NCBI GenBank assembly: GCA_019750095.1
Contig: JAIEOW010000137.1
Location: 1 to 51,895 of the forward strand
Origin: Phycisphaerales bacterium
GTDB taxonomy: Bacteria > Planctomycetota > Phycisphaerae > Phycisphaerales > UBA1924
DNA length: 51,895 nucleotides
Direction of reading: 5' to 3'
Under the pieces are notes generated by a model. It did no database searches, was not told the origin of the DNA, and saw only the letters and a list, made by a program, of their open reading frames with translations. Shown piece by piece: positions 1 to 9,900 of this stretch. Position numbers and translations under genes: made by a program. Each line of letters starts with the position of its first letter. The first letter of the stretch is position 1.

Positions 1-3
1 AGC

Positions 4-78
4 TTTGGTGGCACCAGTGTCTCGCCGATGTTCTCAGCATCAAGCAATACACACAGGCGGGACGCCTGTGCCACCAAA
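4..78. repeat. Nested inverted repeat at the 3' side of purH
   Basis: The outer arms TTTGGTGGCAC (4-14) and GTGCCACCAAA (68-78) are perfect reverse complements. Inside them lies a tight hairpin, CACAGGCG (52-59), loop GGA, CGCCTGTG (63-70). It sits just downstream of the purH stop codon, so it could act as a transcription end or mRNA stabiliser, but there is no T-run after the stem. The CACAGGCG core resembles another palindrome at 38659-38675, which suggests an interspersed palindromic repeat family. Function is inference. Confidence 0.6.
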
Positions 79-91
79 ATCGACGCAAGGT

Positions 92-1705
92 TCAGTGCCG
101 GAAGTGCCTTGTGCCCGTGACCATGCACGTCACGCTTTGCTCGGTGCTGAGGGCGAAGGTTTCTTCGTCGCGTTTGGAGCCGCCCGGGTGCACGAGCATT
201 TTGACGCCGGCGTCGATCAGCACCTTTGGCCCGTCGGGGAAGGGGAAGAAGGCGTCGCCGACGGCGATGGCGTTCTTGCTGTGGGCGCCGGCTTTTTCCA
301 CGGCGAGTCGGCAGGCCGAGACGCGATCGACCTGGCCAGAGCCGACGCCGAAGAGGCGGATGCTGGCGGCAGATCCCGCGGCATCGGGGCCGCCGACGAC
401 AATGGCGTTGGAAGTCACGCTTCGGCAGAGGGTTTCGAGGATCAGGGCGGCTTCGATCTGCTGGGGCGTGGGCTTTGGGCCGGCGGCGTGGGTCCAGAGA
501 GCGGGGTCGGTCGATCGGCCGTCGCGGTCTTGCACGAGCATGCCGCCGGGGACGGAGCGATAGTCGAGCTTGCGGGCCGCGCTGGGGCTGCGATCGCCCA
601 CGGCGAGCAGTCGAATGCTTGACCAGCGGCTGCGGAGAGCTTCGAGCGCGTCCTCAGAGAATGACGGGGCGACGACAACCTCGAGAAAGTTCTTCTCGTC
701 GCAAATGATCTCGGCGGCGGCGCGATCGATGGGTTTGCTGCACGCAAGAATGCCGCCATAAGCCGCGCGGGGGTCGCCGACGATGGCCTGGGCGATTGCT
801 GCAGCGGGCGTGCTCGCGACGGCTCCGCCGCAGGGGTTGGTGTGCTTGACGACGACCGCAGCGGCCTTGCCGTTGACCACGCCGAGCCGCGCGAGGGCCT
901 TGACTGCTTCGAGAGCCGAGGCGGCGTCGTTGATGTTGTTGTATGAGAGCTGCTTGCCGTGGAGCTGCGTGGCGTTCACGACCGATTGGCCGGTGGAAGC
1001 GGGGTCGCGATAGAGCGCGGCTTCCTGGTGCGGGTTCTCGCCATAGCGGAGTTGGTCGACCTTGGTGTAGCGCAGATCGAGCACTTGGGGAAAGATGGTC
1101 GGCGATCGGCGTGAGAGAAAGCTCGCGATCGCGGCGTCATATTCGGCGGTGCGGGCAAAGGCGGCGGCGGCGAGTTCGCTGCGAGTTTCGGGCGTGGTGC
1201 ATCCGCCGTGCGTGTCCATTTCCTGGATCACACGGTCGTAGTGCCGCGGTGAGGTGACGACGGTGACGAACTGGTGGTTCTTGGCTGCGGCGCGGAGCAT
1301 CGCGGGGCCGCCCACGTCGATGTTCTCGATCGCCGCGTGCATGGTCACGTTCGGATCGGCGACGGTCTGCTGGAAGGGATAGAGGTTGATGCAGACCAGA
1401 TCGATGGGCTCGATCTTGTGCTTATTGAGAAACGCCATGTGCTCCGCGTTGTCGCGGATGGCGAGCAGCCCGCCGTGGACGCCCGGGTGGAGCGTCTTGA
1501 CGCGTCCGTCAAGCCCTTCGGGAAAGCCGGTGATGCCCTCGACCGGCACCACGGGCAGGCCAGCCGCTTGGAGCGCCTTGGCGGTGCCGCCGGTGGAGAC
1601 GATGGTGACGCCGCGTGCTTTGAGTGCCTCGGCGAATGGGACGAGGTCGCTCTTATCGCTCACCGAGAGCAGTGCACGTCGAATGGGGGGGGCAACGGTC
1701 GGCAT
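92..1705 (-). CDS. purH: Bifunctional AICAR formyltransferase / IMP cyclohydrolase (PurH)
   Basis: Catalyses the last two steps of de novo IMP synthesis in the cytoplasm. The product is 537 residues, normal for PurH. The N-terminal MGS-like cyclohydrolase domain (about 1-150) has KTLHPGVHGG, INLYPF and IENIDVGGPAMLRAAAKNH. The AICAR transformylase domain follows with LRYGENPHQ, GKQLSYNNIND, and KHTNPCGG with the family's catalytic Lys-His at 287-288. It ends in the usual DAFFPFPDG, PGGSKRDEE and TGTRHFRH blocks. The ATG at 1703-1705 (MPTVAPPIRRALLSVSDK) is chosen because upstream in-frame sequence overlaps the neighbouring lipoprotein gene and looks like shadow translation. The start lies 7 bases after that gene's stop, so the two are probably co-transcribed. 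Function is certain; the start is nearly so. Confidence 0.97.
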   Translation of the reverse strand: MPTVAPPIRRALLSVSDKSDLVPFAEALKARGVTIVSTGGTAKALQAAGLPVVPVEGITGFPEGLDGRVKTLHPGVHGGLLAIRDNAEHMAFLNKHKIEPIDLVCINLYPFQQTVADPNVTMHAAIENIDVGGPAMLRAAAKNHQFVTVVTSPRHYDRVIQEMDTHGGCTTPETRSELAAAAFARTAEYDAAIASFLSRRSPTIFPQVLDLRYTKVDQLRYGENPHQEAALYRDPASTGQSVVNATQLHGKQLSYNNINDAASALEAVKALARLGVVNGKAAAVVVKHTNPCGGAVASTPAAAIAQAIVGDPRAAYGGILACSKPIDRAAAEIICDEKNFLEVVVAPSFSEDALEALRSRWSSIRLLAVGDRSPSAARKLDYRSVPGGMLVQDRDGRSTDPALWTHAAGPKPTPQQIEAALILETLCRSVTSNAIVVGGPDAAGSAASIRLFGVGSGQVDRVSACRLAVEKAGAHSKNAIAVGDAFFPFPDGPKVLIDAGVKMLVHPGGSKRDEETFALSTEQSVTCMVTGTRHFRH

Positions 1706-1712
1706 GGCAAGC

Positions 1713-2888
1713 TCAACGCGGCGAGAACTTGGTGATGATCCCCGACGGAGCCGCGACGTAGAGGTTTCCGTCGACAAATGTGTCGGGCTTGAGCATCGAG
1801 ACGTTCTTGAGCTCGACCTGATCGATGATCGCGCCCTTGGCGATATCCAAGGTCCAGGCGATGCTGCCGTTGAAGACGACGAGCTTCTTGTTGCGGACGC
1901 CCACGACCGAGCCGGAGACTTTGGCGTTATTCCAGATCGGCTTGCCGGACGCGGCTTCAAGGCAGGTGAGTCCGTCGGCACCAAGGTCGCAATAGACGCG
2001 GCCGTCGTGGATGACGGGCGAGAACTTCAGCGGCGCGTCGGTGCGCTTGCGCCACATGGGCGAGGCGATGTCGCCGCCGAAGGCGTAGAGCGATTGGTCC
2101 TGCGACGCGATCACGGTGACCGCGCCATTGGTGGCCATTTCGACCCCGGCGGCGGGGCCGGCGAACATGCGGGCTCGCCCCTGACTCAGCCCGGTGGCAC
2201 CGTCGATGATCGCAAAGTCGCCGGTGCTGCTGACCACGGCGACGCGGCCAGAGGGCATCTCCAGCGGCGAGGTCGAGATCGTGCCGGTCAGCCCCGCGCC
2301 CCACTGGCGAAAGCCGTTGAGCATGAGGTGGCCGAGCACCTGGCCATTGAGGCATCCATAGACGAGAATGTCGCCGACCTGAACGGGCGAGCTGGAGACG
2401 ATCTGGGCGAACTTCTGGCGGGCCTTGAGGTTGCCGGTGGAAATGTCGTAGAAATACGCCTCGGTCTCGCTGGAGACGATGAGGCGATCGGGGGTCTTTT
2501 CGTCGCGGTTGATGCCGACAAAGTTCGTCAGGCGACCGGCGACCTGTTCCGACCAGCGGACCTGACCGGAACGGGTCTCGATCACGCTCACGACGCCGGC
2601 GGATTCCTGTGCGGCGAGAACGTCGCCGAACAGGTTGAGACGTTCAACAGTCTCTCCCGGAAGCATGGTCGGGAACGCTCGCCATTCCAGGCGATAACCG
2701 AGCTTGGCAAACTCGTCGGTCTGGGCGGGTGCTGCGTCGGCCCGCTCGGCGGGCGTCGTGATGACGGTGGCGGGGGAGCTGCTTTCGCAGCCGGCAAGCA
2801 GGCCGCCGGCCAGCGCAAGCGTGGCGAGAGCACCGCAGCAGACAGTTCGGGGCATGGCAAGCAGGGCGTGCGTCGGCTTCAAGGGCAT
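1713..2888 (-). CDS. PQQ-like beta-propeller lipoprotein
   Basis: Predicted lipoprotein of about 391 residues. A short basic region and hydrophobic stretch end in the lipobox LLAGC, so it should be exported and lipid-anchored. The rest is a repeat protein with blades of the PQQ/WD40-like type: recurring units such as GDVLAAQESAGVVSVIETRSGQVRW, split by short loops, and LTCLEAASGKPIW, in which a value is compared along beta strands. It resembles BamB-like and PQQ-repeat proteins but shows no enzyme motif, so the role (scaffold or outer-membrane assembly factor) is not settled. Two adjacent ATGs (2889-2891, 2886-2888) follow GGAG closely; the ATG at 2855 lacks a ribosome site but gives a shorter signal peptide. 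It is divergent from ribE and upstream of purH. Confidence 0.82.
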   Translation of the reverse strand: MPLKPTHALLAMPRTVCCGALATLALAGGLLAGCESSSPATVITTPAERADAAPAQTDEFAKLGYRLEWRAFPTMLPGETVERLNLFGDVLAAQESAGVVSVIETRSGQVRWSEQVAGRLTNFVGINRDEKTPDRLIVSSETEAYFYDISTGNLKARQKFAQIVSSSPVQVGDILVYGCLNGQVLGHLMLNGFRQWGAGLTGTISTSPLEMPSGRVAVVSSTGDFAIIDGATGLSQGRARMFAGPAAGVEMATNGAVTVIASQDQSLYAFGGDIASPMWRKRTDAPLKFSPVIHDGRVYCDLGADGLTCLEAASGKPIWNNAKVSGSVVGVRNKKLVVFNGSIAWTLDIAKGAIIDQVELKNVSMLKPDTFVDGNLYVAAPSGIITKFSPR

Positions 2889-2957
2889 CATCTCCAGACA
2901 CTGACATTCACCGGCCCGACCTGTTTCGGGGCGCGGTGGATTTGGGGATAGGGGGGT

Positions 2958-2963
2958 AGGGTA
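2958..2963 (-). promoter_or_regulatory. Candidate -10 hexamer TACCCT for the lipoprotein-purH unit
   Basis: On the minus strand the hexamer TACCCT follows GG, as in the leaderless promoters of this window. It lies about 70 bases before the lipoprotein start, so this transcript would have a leader. It sits inside the 151-base divergent region shared with ribE. No good -35 was seen; support is by analogy only. Confidence 0.3.
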
Positions 2964-3027
2964 CCACCCTTTGGGGTTCCATGTGGGGATGGTCGTCGGT
3001 TTCCGATCGGGGGAGGGGGTGCGGGCG

Positions 3028-3033
3028 TACTCT
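3028..3033 (+). promoter_or_regulatory. Leaderless-type -10 hexamer TACTCT before ribE
   Basis: TACTCT ends exactly six bases before the ribE ATG, which would put the transcription start at the start codon. No Shine-Dalgarno sequence is present. Five other genes in the window show the same TANNCT-6-start arrangement. No conserved -35 was recognised. Confidence 0.55.
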
Positions 3034-3039
3034 GACGGC

Positions 3040-3744
3040 ATGTTTACTGGTCTTGTCCAAGCCGTCGGTCGGGTGGCGGGGGTTCGCCCTGGAGCCAAAA
3101 CTCTTCGGCTGGAGATCAATCCCGGTTCCTGGGGGCACCGCCCAACACGTGGAGACAGCATCTGTGTGAGCGGGGTTTGTCTGACGGTGGTGGATACCGG
3201 ACGAGGGCGGTGGGCGTTTGATGTGGTTGCCGAGACTTTGGCAAAGACCACGCTTGGCCGGGTTTCTGTGGGGGATTCGGTAAATCTGGAACACGCAGCT
3301 ACGGCGACCACGCTTTTGGGTGGGCACATCGTGCAGGGGCACATCGATGGCGTCGGCCGCGTGGAACATGTGCAGGAGGGCGAGGATTGGCGGGTCTGGT
3401 TCAGCGTGCCCAAAGAGCTTGCGGAGTATCTGGCCCCGAAGGGGTCGATTTGTGTGGAAGGGGTTTCGCTGACGATTGCGTCAATCTGGGAGGGGGCGCC
3501 GGATGTGCCGGGGGGGGCAAGGCGCGGGCGCGGCAAGGGACAGGGTTTCAGTGTCGCGCTGATTCCTGAGACGCTCGAGCGCACGACCCTCGCGGGCCTG
3601 CGGACTGGTGACACGGTCAACCTGGAGATGGACGCGATGGCCAAGAGCATCGTGTTCTGGCTGCGGCGGTTTGGGGTTGGCGCGGCGAGCGTGCGAAAGA
3701 AGCGCAAATCGTCCAAGCGGACGGCGCGGCGTGACCGATCGTGA
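3040..3744 (+). CDS. ribE: Riboflavin synthase, alpha subunit
   Basis: Dismutates two 6,7-dimethyl-8-ribityllumazine molecules to riboflavin. The 234-residue protein starts with the invariant MFTG and contains two tandem lumazine-binding barrels. The first has GDSICVSGVCLTV, ETLAKTTL and NLEHAATATT, joined by GGHIVQGHIDGVG to the second with GSICVEGVSLTI, PETLERTTL and NLEMDAMAKSI. An Arg/Gly-rich insert (about residues 154-168) sits in the second barrel, and a Lys/Arg-rich tail follows it. The ATG at 3040 is fixed by the MFTG motif and by a -10 hexamer six bases upstream. The stop overlaps the ruvC start by four bases (GTGA), so the two are translationally coupled. Confidence 0.96.
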   Translation: MFTGLVQAVGRVAGVRPGAKTLRLEINPGSWGHRPTRGDSICVSGVCLTVVDTGRGRWAFDVVAETLAKTTLGRVSVGDSVNLEHAATATTLLGGHIVQGHIDGVGRVEHVQEGEDWRVWFSVPKELAEYLAPKGSICVEGVSLTIASIWEGAPDVPGGARRGRGKGQGFSVALIPETLERTTLAGLRTGDTVNLEMDAMAKSIVFWLRRFGVGAASVRKKRKSSKRTARRDRS

Positions 3745-4244
3745 CTATCAGCATGCGGATACTTGGAATAGACCCTGGATTGCGGCTGACGGGCTATGCC
3801 TGTGTGGAGACGGCTGAGCGGGTGAAGCGGGGTGGGGCGGACGCCGTGCTGATTGAGGCGGGGGTGATTCGTCTGAATGGCAAGACGAGCGTGGCGTCGC
3901 GGCTGGCGGAGCTGGAACGCGATCTGAAAGAGATCATCGAGCGGGTGCGTCCGGATGCGCTCGCGGTGGAAAAGTTGTACGCCCATGTGAAGCACCCGAC
4001 GACGGCGTTCATTATGGCGCACGCACGCGGGGTGGTGCTGTTGCGGGGCCAGACGGCTGGGTTGACGCTGATTGAGCTTGGGGCGACGGAGGTCAAGAAA
4101 TCGCTGACCGGGCATGGGCATGCCAGCAAGTCGCAGATGCAACTCGGGGTGCAGGCGCAGCTTGGGCTGGCGGCTCCGCCCAAGCCGGCGGACGTGGCGG
4201 ATGCGATCGCGATTGCGTTGTGTGCGCTCCGGCGCACACGATAG
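3741..4244 (+). CDS. ruvC: Crossover junction endodeoxyribonuclease RuvC
   Basis: Holliday-junction resolvase of homologous recombination and repair. The 167-residue protein has the RNase H-like fold signatures: the first catalytic Asp in LGIDPGLRLTGYA, the Glu in ALAVEKLYAHVKHP, and the C-terminal acidic pair in PADVADAIAIAL. The length is typical of the family. The GTG at 3741 overlaps the ribE stop as GTGA; an ATG at 3753 (MRILGIDPG) is an equally plausible start and matches the usual RuvC N-terminus. No ruvA or ruvB is adjacent, and coupling to ribE is unusual but has no obvious functional meaning. Function is confident. Confidence 0.95.
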   Translation: MTISMRILGIDPGLRLTGYACVETAERVKRGGADAVLIEAGVIRLNGKTSVASRLAELERDLKEIIERVRPDALAVEKLYAHVKHPTTAFIMAHARGVVLLRGQTAGLTLIELGATEVKKSLTGHGHASKSQMQLGVQAQLGLAAPPKPADVADAIAIALCALRRTR

Positions 4245-4255
4245 AGCCGAAGCGG

Positions 4256-4261
4256 TATGCT
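4256..4261 (+). promoter_or_regulatory. Candidate -10 hexamer TATGCT before the PTS fusion gene
   Basis: The hexamer is preceded by GG and matches TANNCT. It lies 12 bases after the ruvC stop and 30 bases before the ATG at 4292, implying a leader of roughly 24 bases. Support is by analogy with the leaderless promoters. Confidence 0.3.
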
Positions 4262-4291
4262 GGTTGGATCGAGCTTTGCGATCACAGCGAC

Positions 4292-6904
4292 ATGCCCAGC
4301 ACACTGCGATTCCAAGTTGAGCTTCCCAGCGGCCTGCACGCCCGACCGGCGAGCATGATCGCCGACACGGTGCGGCGGTTTCATGCCGAGGCCAAGCTGA
4401 CCAATCTGCTGTCAGGCGAATCGGCCGAGGCGCGAAGCGTGCTGTCGATGATCGGGCTGGACGTGCAGCGCGGGCATGCGGTGCTATTGGAAGCGAACGG
4501 GGATGATGAGGGCGAGCTGATCGCAGCGGTGCGAGTGCTGGTGCATGAGCGGTTCGGGGAGCATCCGGATCGCGTGGAGCACGGTGCGCCGGGTATGCAT
4601 GCGGGCACGATGGCGCGGGCGGAGATACCGGAGGGGCTGGCGCGATTGCCGCTGACGGTGATCGCGGGACGGGCGATCAGCCGAGGGCCTTGGGGGACGC
4701 GCTGGGGCGGAGGGGACGTTGGGGCGGTGGTCGTGGTGGGCGCGCTTGCACTGAGTGATGACGATCTGGCGTGCCGCACGGCGTCGCCGAGTGTTGAACG
4801 CGGGCACTATGAGCGGGCGATGCGGACGGTGCGGGACGCGATCGCCGCACGGCGAGCGGGGGCGACGGGTGGCCCCGCGGCGGAGATCGTGGCGGCGCAG
4901 CAGAGCATTCTGGAAGACCCGGTGCTGCGTGCACGGGTGCTGGAACTCATCGATGCAGGCGCACCGGCACCCTGCGCGATTGTTGGAGCGGGGCGAGTGC
5001 TCTCGGCCAAGCTGCGTGCGTCGGCGAGCCAGTACATTCGCGAGCGGGTGAATGATGTTGACGAGGTCTGCCGCGAGCTGGTGCGGGGCGTGGACCCGAT
5101 GCTTTGCCCGAGCGGAGCGCCCGAGTTGAGTGAGCCGAGCGTGATCTTTGCGGCGTCGCTCGGGGTGAGTGACTTGCTTGGGCTGGAGCGCGAGAAGGTG
5201 GTGGGGCTTGTGGTGGGAACGGTGGGGGAGACCTCGCACGTGGCGATTCTGGCGCGGGCGATGCAGATCGCGACGATCGCGTGCGATGAAGACCCGGCGG
5301 TGTTGGTGCGAGCGGCGGGGGGGGCGACCCGAGCGATCGTGGACGCGATCGGGGGCTGTGTGATTCTGGACCCGCCGGCTCGGGCTGAGCAGTACATCGC
5401 ACGAGAACGTGTGGCCCGTGAAATGCTAGAGGCGACACGCAGGCCGCTGTTGCGTGAACCCGGACGCACGCGGGACGGAATGGGTATGGAAGTCGCGGCC
5501 AACGTCGCTTCGGCGGCAGAAGCGATCGAGGCGATGGCGCGCGGGGCCGATGGGGTTGGGCTCTTTCGGACGGAGATGCTGTTTCTGGATCGGGCGCAGC
5601 CGCCGAGTGAGGATGAGCAGTGCGCTGAGTACTCGGCAACAGTGAGAGCGGTGTGCGACAGCGGCGGCAAGGGCGTGATCTTTCGCACGTTCGACATCGG
5701 CGCGGACAAGCCCGCGCCGTATCTGAACCTGCCGAGAGAGGACAATCCATCGTTGGGCGTGCGGGGCATCCGGCTGTATCAGCGTGTGCCGGAGTTGATT
5801 CGGGCGCAGATTCGGGCGATCTGCCGCGCGTCGGCGAGCGGTGCAGTGCGGGTGATGTCGCCGATGGTGGCGACATTGGAAGAGGCGAAGTGGTTCGCGG
5901 GGCTTGTACGCGATGTGCAGGGAGAGCTCAACGCGGAGGGTGTTGCCCACGATCCGGAGATGTCCGTGGGTGTGATGGTCGAGGTGCCCTCGCTGGCGGC
6001 GACGGTGTCGCGGCTTGCGGGGGTGGTCGACTTCGTGTCGTTCGGGACCAATGACCTGGCGCAGTATCTGTTCGCAGCGGATCGCACGAGTGCGGCGGTG
6101 TCGGAGTTGAATCATCCGCGTCAGCCCGCGCTCTTGAGCGTGCTGGAGCGGGCGATTCGAGAGACCCGAGGCGCGGGGCTGTGGGTGGGTGTCTGCGGGG
6201 AGATGGCGGCTGATCCGGTGAATCTGCCGCTCGTAGTCGGCATGGGCGCACATGAGATCAGCGTGAGTTCCGGGGCGATCGCTGAGCTGAAGTCGCAACT
6301 GCGCCGCTTGGATTCAACGGAGTGTGCGGTCGTGGTTCGACATGCCGTGGAGGCGGGCAGCCCGACCGAAGTCGAAGTGCGTTTGCGGCAGATGCCGAGG
6401 GAGTCGACAGCGGAGAATCCGCTGACGGCGGAGACGATCCTGTTGGATCAGGCGTTTGCGGACAAGCACGAGGTGATCCACGCGCTGGCGTGCGCGGTGG
6501 CGGGGGCCGGGCGTGCCGCCGATCCAAGGCGGCTGGAGGCGGACATCTGGGCGAGGGAACGGACCTATTCAACCGGCGTGGGCTTCGGCGTGGCGATTCC
6601 GCACGCGCGCTCGGCAAGCGTGCGGACGCCGACGATCGGGCTGTGCCGACTGAGCACGCCGGTTCGGTGGGCAGCGGACACGTCAGCGGAGGATGACGCG
6701 AAGGTGACGCTCGCCGTGCTTTTGTGTGTGCCCGCAGAAGGTGACGCTCAGACGGGCAAAATGGACGCCGCACATCAGCGGATGCTCGCGACGCTCGCGC
6801 GGAAGCTGATGCACGAGGAGTTTCGCGATGGGCTGCGGGGGGCGGGTTCTGCGGATGATGTCGTTGGGTTGTTGCAAGCAAGTCTGACGCCAAAGGCAAA
6901 CTGA
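4292..6904 (+). CDS. Fused PTS protein HPr - enzyme I - EIIA(Fru/Ntr type)
   Basis: An 870-residue phosphotransferase-system relay in one chain. HPr is about 1-95, with phospho-acceptor His16 in GLHARPAS and a serine at 49 (RSVLSMIG) aligned with the HPr-kinase site. Enzyme I is about 115-690, with His316 in GETSHVAILARAM, the PEP-binding GLFRTEMLF, FRTFDIGADKPAP, FGTNDLAQY, and Cys635 in GVCGEMAADP. A PTS EIIA type-2 domain (about 710-865) has His771 in VAIPHARS. So phosphate can pass from PEP to EIIA within the protein. No EIIB or EIIC permease is nearby, so it may be regulatory rather than sugar-importing; that is inference. The ATG is chosen because the HPr fold starts there. Domain order differs from FruB (EIIA-HPr) and PtsP (GAF-EI). 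Confidence 0.9.
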   Translation: MPSTLRFQVELPSGLHARPASMIADTVRRFHAEAKLTNLLSGESAEARSVLSMIGLDVQRGHAVLLEANGDDEGELIAAVRVLVHERFGEHPDRVEHGAPGMHAGTMARAEIPEGLARLPLTVIAGRAISRGPWGTRWGGGDVGAVVVVGALALSDDDLACRTASPSVERGHYERAMRTVRDAIAARRAGATGGPAAEIVAAQQSILEDPVLRARVLELIDAGAPAPCAIVGAGRVLSAKLRASASQYIRERVNDVDEVCRELVRGVDPMLCPSGAPELSEPSVIFAASLGVSDLLGLEREKVVGLVVGTVGETSHVAILARAMQIATIACDEDPAVLVRAAGGATRAIVDAIGGCVILDPPARAEQYIARERVAREMLEATRRPLLREPGRTRDGMGMEVAANVASAAEAIEAMARGADGVGLFRTEMLFLDRAQPPSEDEQCAEYSATVRAVCDSGGKGVIFRTFDIGADKPAPYLNLPREDNPSLGVRGIRLYQRVPELIRAQIRAICRASASGAVRVMSPMVATLEEAKWFAGLVRDVQGELNAEGVAHDPEMSVGVMVEVPSLAATVSRLAGVVDFVSFGTNDLAQYLFAADRTSAAVSELNHPRQPALLSVLERAIRETRGAGLWVGVCGEMAADPVNLPLVVGMGAHEISVSSGAIAELKSQLRRLDSTECAVVVRHAVEAGSPTEVEVRLRQMPRESTAENPLTAETILLDQAFADKHEVIHALACAVAGAGRAADPRRLEADIWARERTYSTGVGFGVAIPHARSASVRTPTIGLCRLSTPVRWAADTSAEDDAKVTLAVLLCVPAEGDAQTGKMDAAHQRMLATLARKLMHEEFRDGLRGAGSADDVVGLLQASLTPKAN

Positions 6905-6922
6905 ACGGATGCGAGGTTAGTC

Positions 6923-9900
6923 ATGAAAAGCGCTCTTCGAGTTTCGGGTGTGATTGCTGGGGCGATCGTGCTGGCGGCTGGAGTCGGCACGACGTGCCGG
7001 GCGCAGAGCACGGATGCCGCGGTTCCGGCGTCGAGTGCGTCGAAGCAGTCGGCGGCAGGCGAGCGTGCAGCGCCGAAGGCACCGGAGCCGCCAAAGGTGG
7101 ATCTGTTGAACGATCCCACGTTGTACGTGGTCGCGTATGCCCATCTCGATACCGAGTGGCGGTGGGACTATGTGCAGACGATCAAGCATTACGTGGGCGA
7201 CACGCTGACGCAGAACTTCGCGTTGATCGACAAGTATCCGGGGTATGTGTTCAACTTCTCCGGCTCGCGTCGCTATCAGTTCATGAAGGAGTACTACCCG
7301 GAGCAGTACGAGAAGCTCAAGGGGTATGTGGCTCAAGGGCGGTGGTTCCCGTGCGGATCGTCGGTGGATGAGAACGACGCAAACGTGCCGAGCGCCGAGA
7401 GCTTTGTGCGGCATGTGCTCTACGGGAACAAGTACTTCCAGGACGAGTTCGGCGTGACGAGTGCGGAGTTCATGCTGCCGGATTGCTTCGGATTTCCTGC
7501 GGCGTTGCCCAGCATGCTGGCGCACTGTGGATTGAAGGGGTTCAGCACGCAGAAGCTGACGTGGGGCTCGCCTGTTGGCATCCCGTTCAAGGTGGGTGTG
7601 TGGGAAGGGCCGGATGGTCGGTCGATCATCGCCGCGCTGGATCCGGGGGCGTATGTTGGTGAGGTGCGCGAGAATCTCGCCACGAGCACGTCGTGGCTGA
7701 AACGCATCCAGAACAACGGCGAGAAGAGCGGCGGGCCGGGTAAGGGCGTGTTCACGGATTATCACTATTACGGCACGGGCGACATGGGTGGCGGGCCGCG
7801 CGAGTCTTCGGTGGAGATGGTTGAGAAGTCGCTGAACACACCCGGGCCAGTCAAGGTGATCTCTGGACCCGCGGATTGGATGTTCAAGGCGATCACGCCG
7901 GAGATGGCCGCGCGACTGCCGAAGTACACCGGCGAGTTGCTGCTGACCGAGCATTCGGCGGGCTCGGTCACGTCGCAGGCGTACATGAAGCGATGGAACC
8001 GCACCAACGAGCAGCTCGCCGAGGCCGCGGAGAAGGCGGCGTCGATCGCGATGTGGCTCGGGCATCCGTATCCGTCGCAGAAGCTGGAGGACGCGTGGTA
8101 CCTGATCCTCGGCTCGCAGATGCACGACATTCTGCCGGGCACGAGCTTGCCGAAGGCCTATGAGTATGCGTGGAACGACGAGGTGCTGGCCGGGCGGATG
8201 CTCTCGGATGTGCTGACCGATTCGGTGAGCGCGATCGCGAGCCAGATGGACACGCGCCCCGGCGGCGATGGCACAGATCGCAAGCTTGGCTCGTGTGTGG
8301 CGGTGTTCAATCCGCTGAGTGTGCAGCGTTATGACGTGGTGGAGGTTGCGGTGCCATTTGCGGGTGATTCGAAGAACCCGCCCAAGACGATGCGGGTGAA
8401 GGAGTTGGATCTGGCCGATGCGCCGGCGCAGGTGCTCGGGGTGAAGGATGGGCTGGTGCGGGCGTTGTGCATTCCGCGGGTGCCGTCGGTGGGAATGGCA
8501 GTGCTGGAAGTGATCGATGAGCCGATGGACCAGCCGATCGACGCGGGTCTGAGCGTGAGCGAGCGCGTGCTGGAGAATGGGCGATTCAAGGTGTCGGTGA
8601 ACGATGCGGGAGACATCGCGTCGGTGTATGACAAGGTCATGCAGCGTGAGACGCTCTCCGGACCCGTACGGCTGGGGCTGCACTACGAGAAGCCCAAGGA
8701 GTGGCCCGCGTGGAACATGGACTGGGCCGATCGTCAGATGCCGGCTCGCTCTTTCGTAGGCGATGGTGGAACGCCGGCGAGGATCACCATCACCGAGCGC
8801 GGGCCGGTGCGGGTCGCGCTGCGGATCGAGCGCGAGCATGAGGGGAGTCGCTACGTGCAGCACGTTCGGCTTGCCGCCGTGACCGGAGATGAACAGGAGC
8901 CGTGGGCACGCTCAGGGCAGACGGTGGAAGTTGAGACCGAACTGGACTGGAACACGCGAGAGCGTTCTCTCAAGGCGCACTTTCCGCTGGCGTCAGCGAA
9001 TCCCGTGGCAACATTCGACGTGCAGGTCGGCACCATTCAGCGCGGCAACAACACCAAGGATCGCTACGAGAATCCCGCCCACATGTGGATGGACGTCACA
9101 GAGCCGAATGGGCGGCACGGCGTCAGCATTCTCAACGACAGCAAGTATGGATCCGACAAACCCGATGATCAGACGCTGCGGCTGACGCTGGTGTACACGC
9201 CGGGCGTGCGGTCGTTTGGGTATCAGGATCAGGCGACGCAGGACATCGGGCGCCATCGCATGGTGTACGCGATCGCGCCGCATGCGGGCGATTGGCGGGC
9301 CGGGCAAACGGCGTGGCTTGCGGCACGGCTGAACCAGCCGCTCAGGGCGTTTCGCGTTGATCCGCACTATGGCCGTCTCGGCAAGCTCTTCCGATTCTTC
9401 CGGGCCGATCCGGAAACGATGGTGACAGCGATCAAGAAGGCCGAGCGATCGGATGAGTTGATCGTGCGCGTGCGCGAGCTGACAGGCACGGCTCGTGAGC
9501 TGCGGATGAACGTCGAGGCCGGCATTCGCGCCGCGGCCGAGGTTGACGGACAGGAACGGCGCATCGGCTCGGCACAAGGTGGTCGGAGCGGAACACGTCA
9601 CCCGATTCGCGGATACGGGCTGCACGCGTTTGCGATTTCCACCGGGGGGGCGCCGGCGCAGATCGGGTCGGTGAAGAATCTTCCGGTGTCACTGCCACAC
9701 GATGTGGATGTGGTGAGCACCAACGCCGATCGCTCTTCTGGCGAGATGGAGCCGGCGCGCTCGTATCCGGCGGAGCAATGGCCCAGGCGGGTGGTCTTGG
9801 GACAGGCCGAGTTTGCGCTGGCGGCGCACGATGCGAAGAACGCGACATCGGCAAAGGGGCAGCGTGTGGCGCTGCCCGCGCCGGCAGAGGAGGGTGATCA

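Noticed and set aside
1386..2951. Long plus-strand open frame antisense to the lipoprotein and purH
   Set aside because: GC-rich DNA gives long shadow frames; the translation has no fold-like pattern, and the minus-strand genes have clear families.
2889..3039. FMN riboswitch upstream of ribE
   Set aside because: The gap lacks the conserved RFN-element blocks, and ribE appears leaderless, leaving no room for one.
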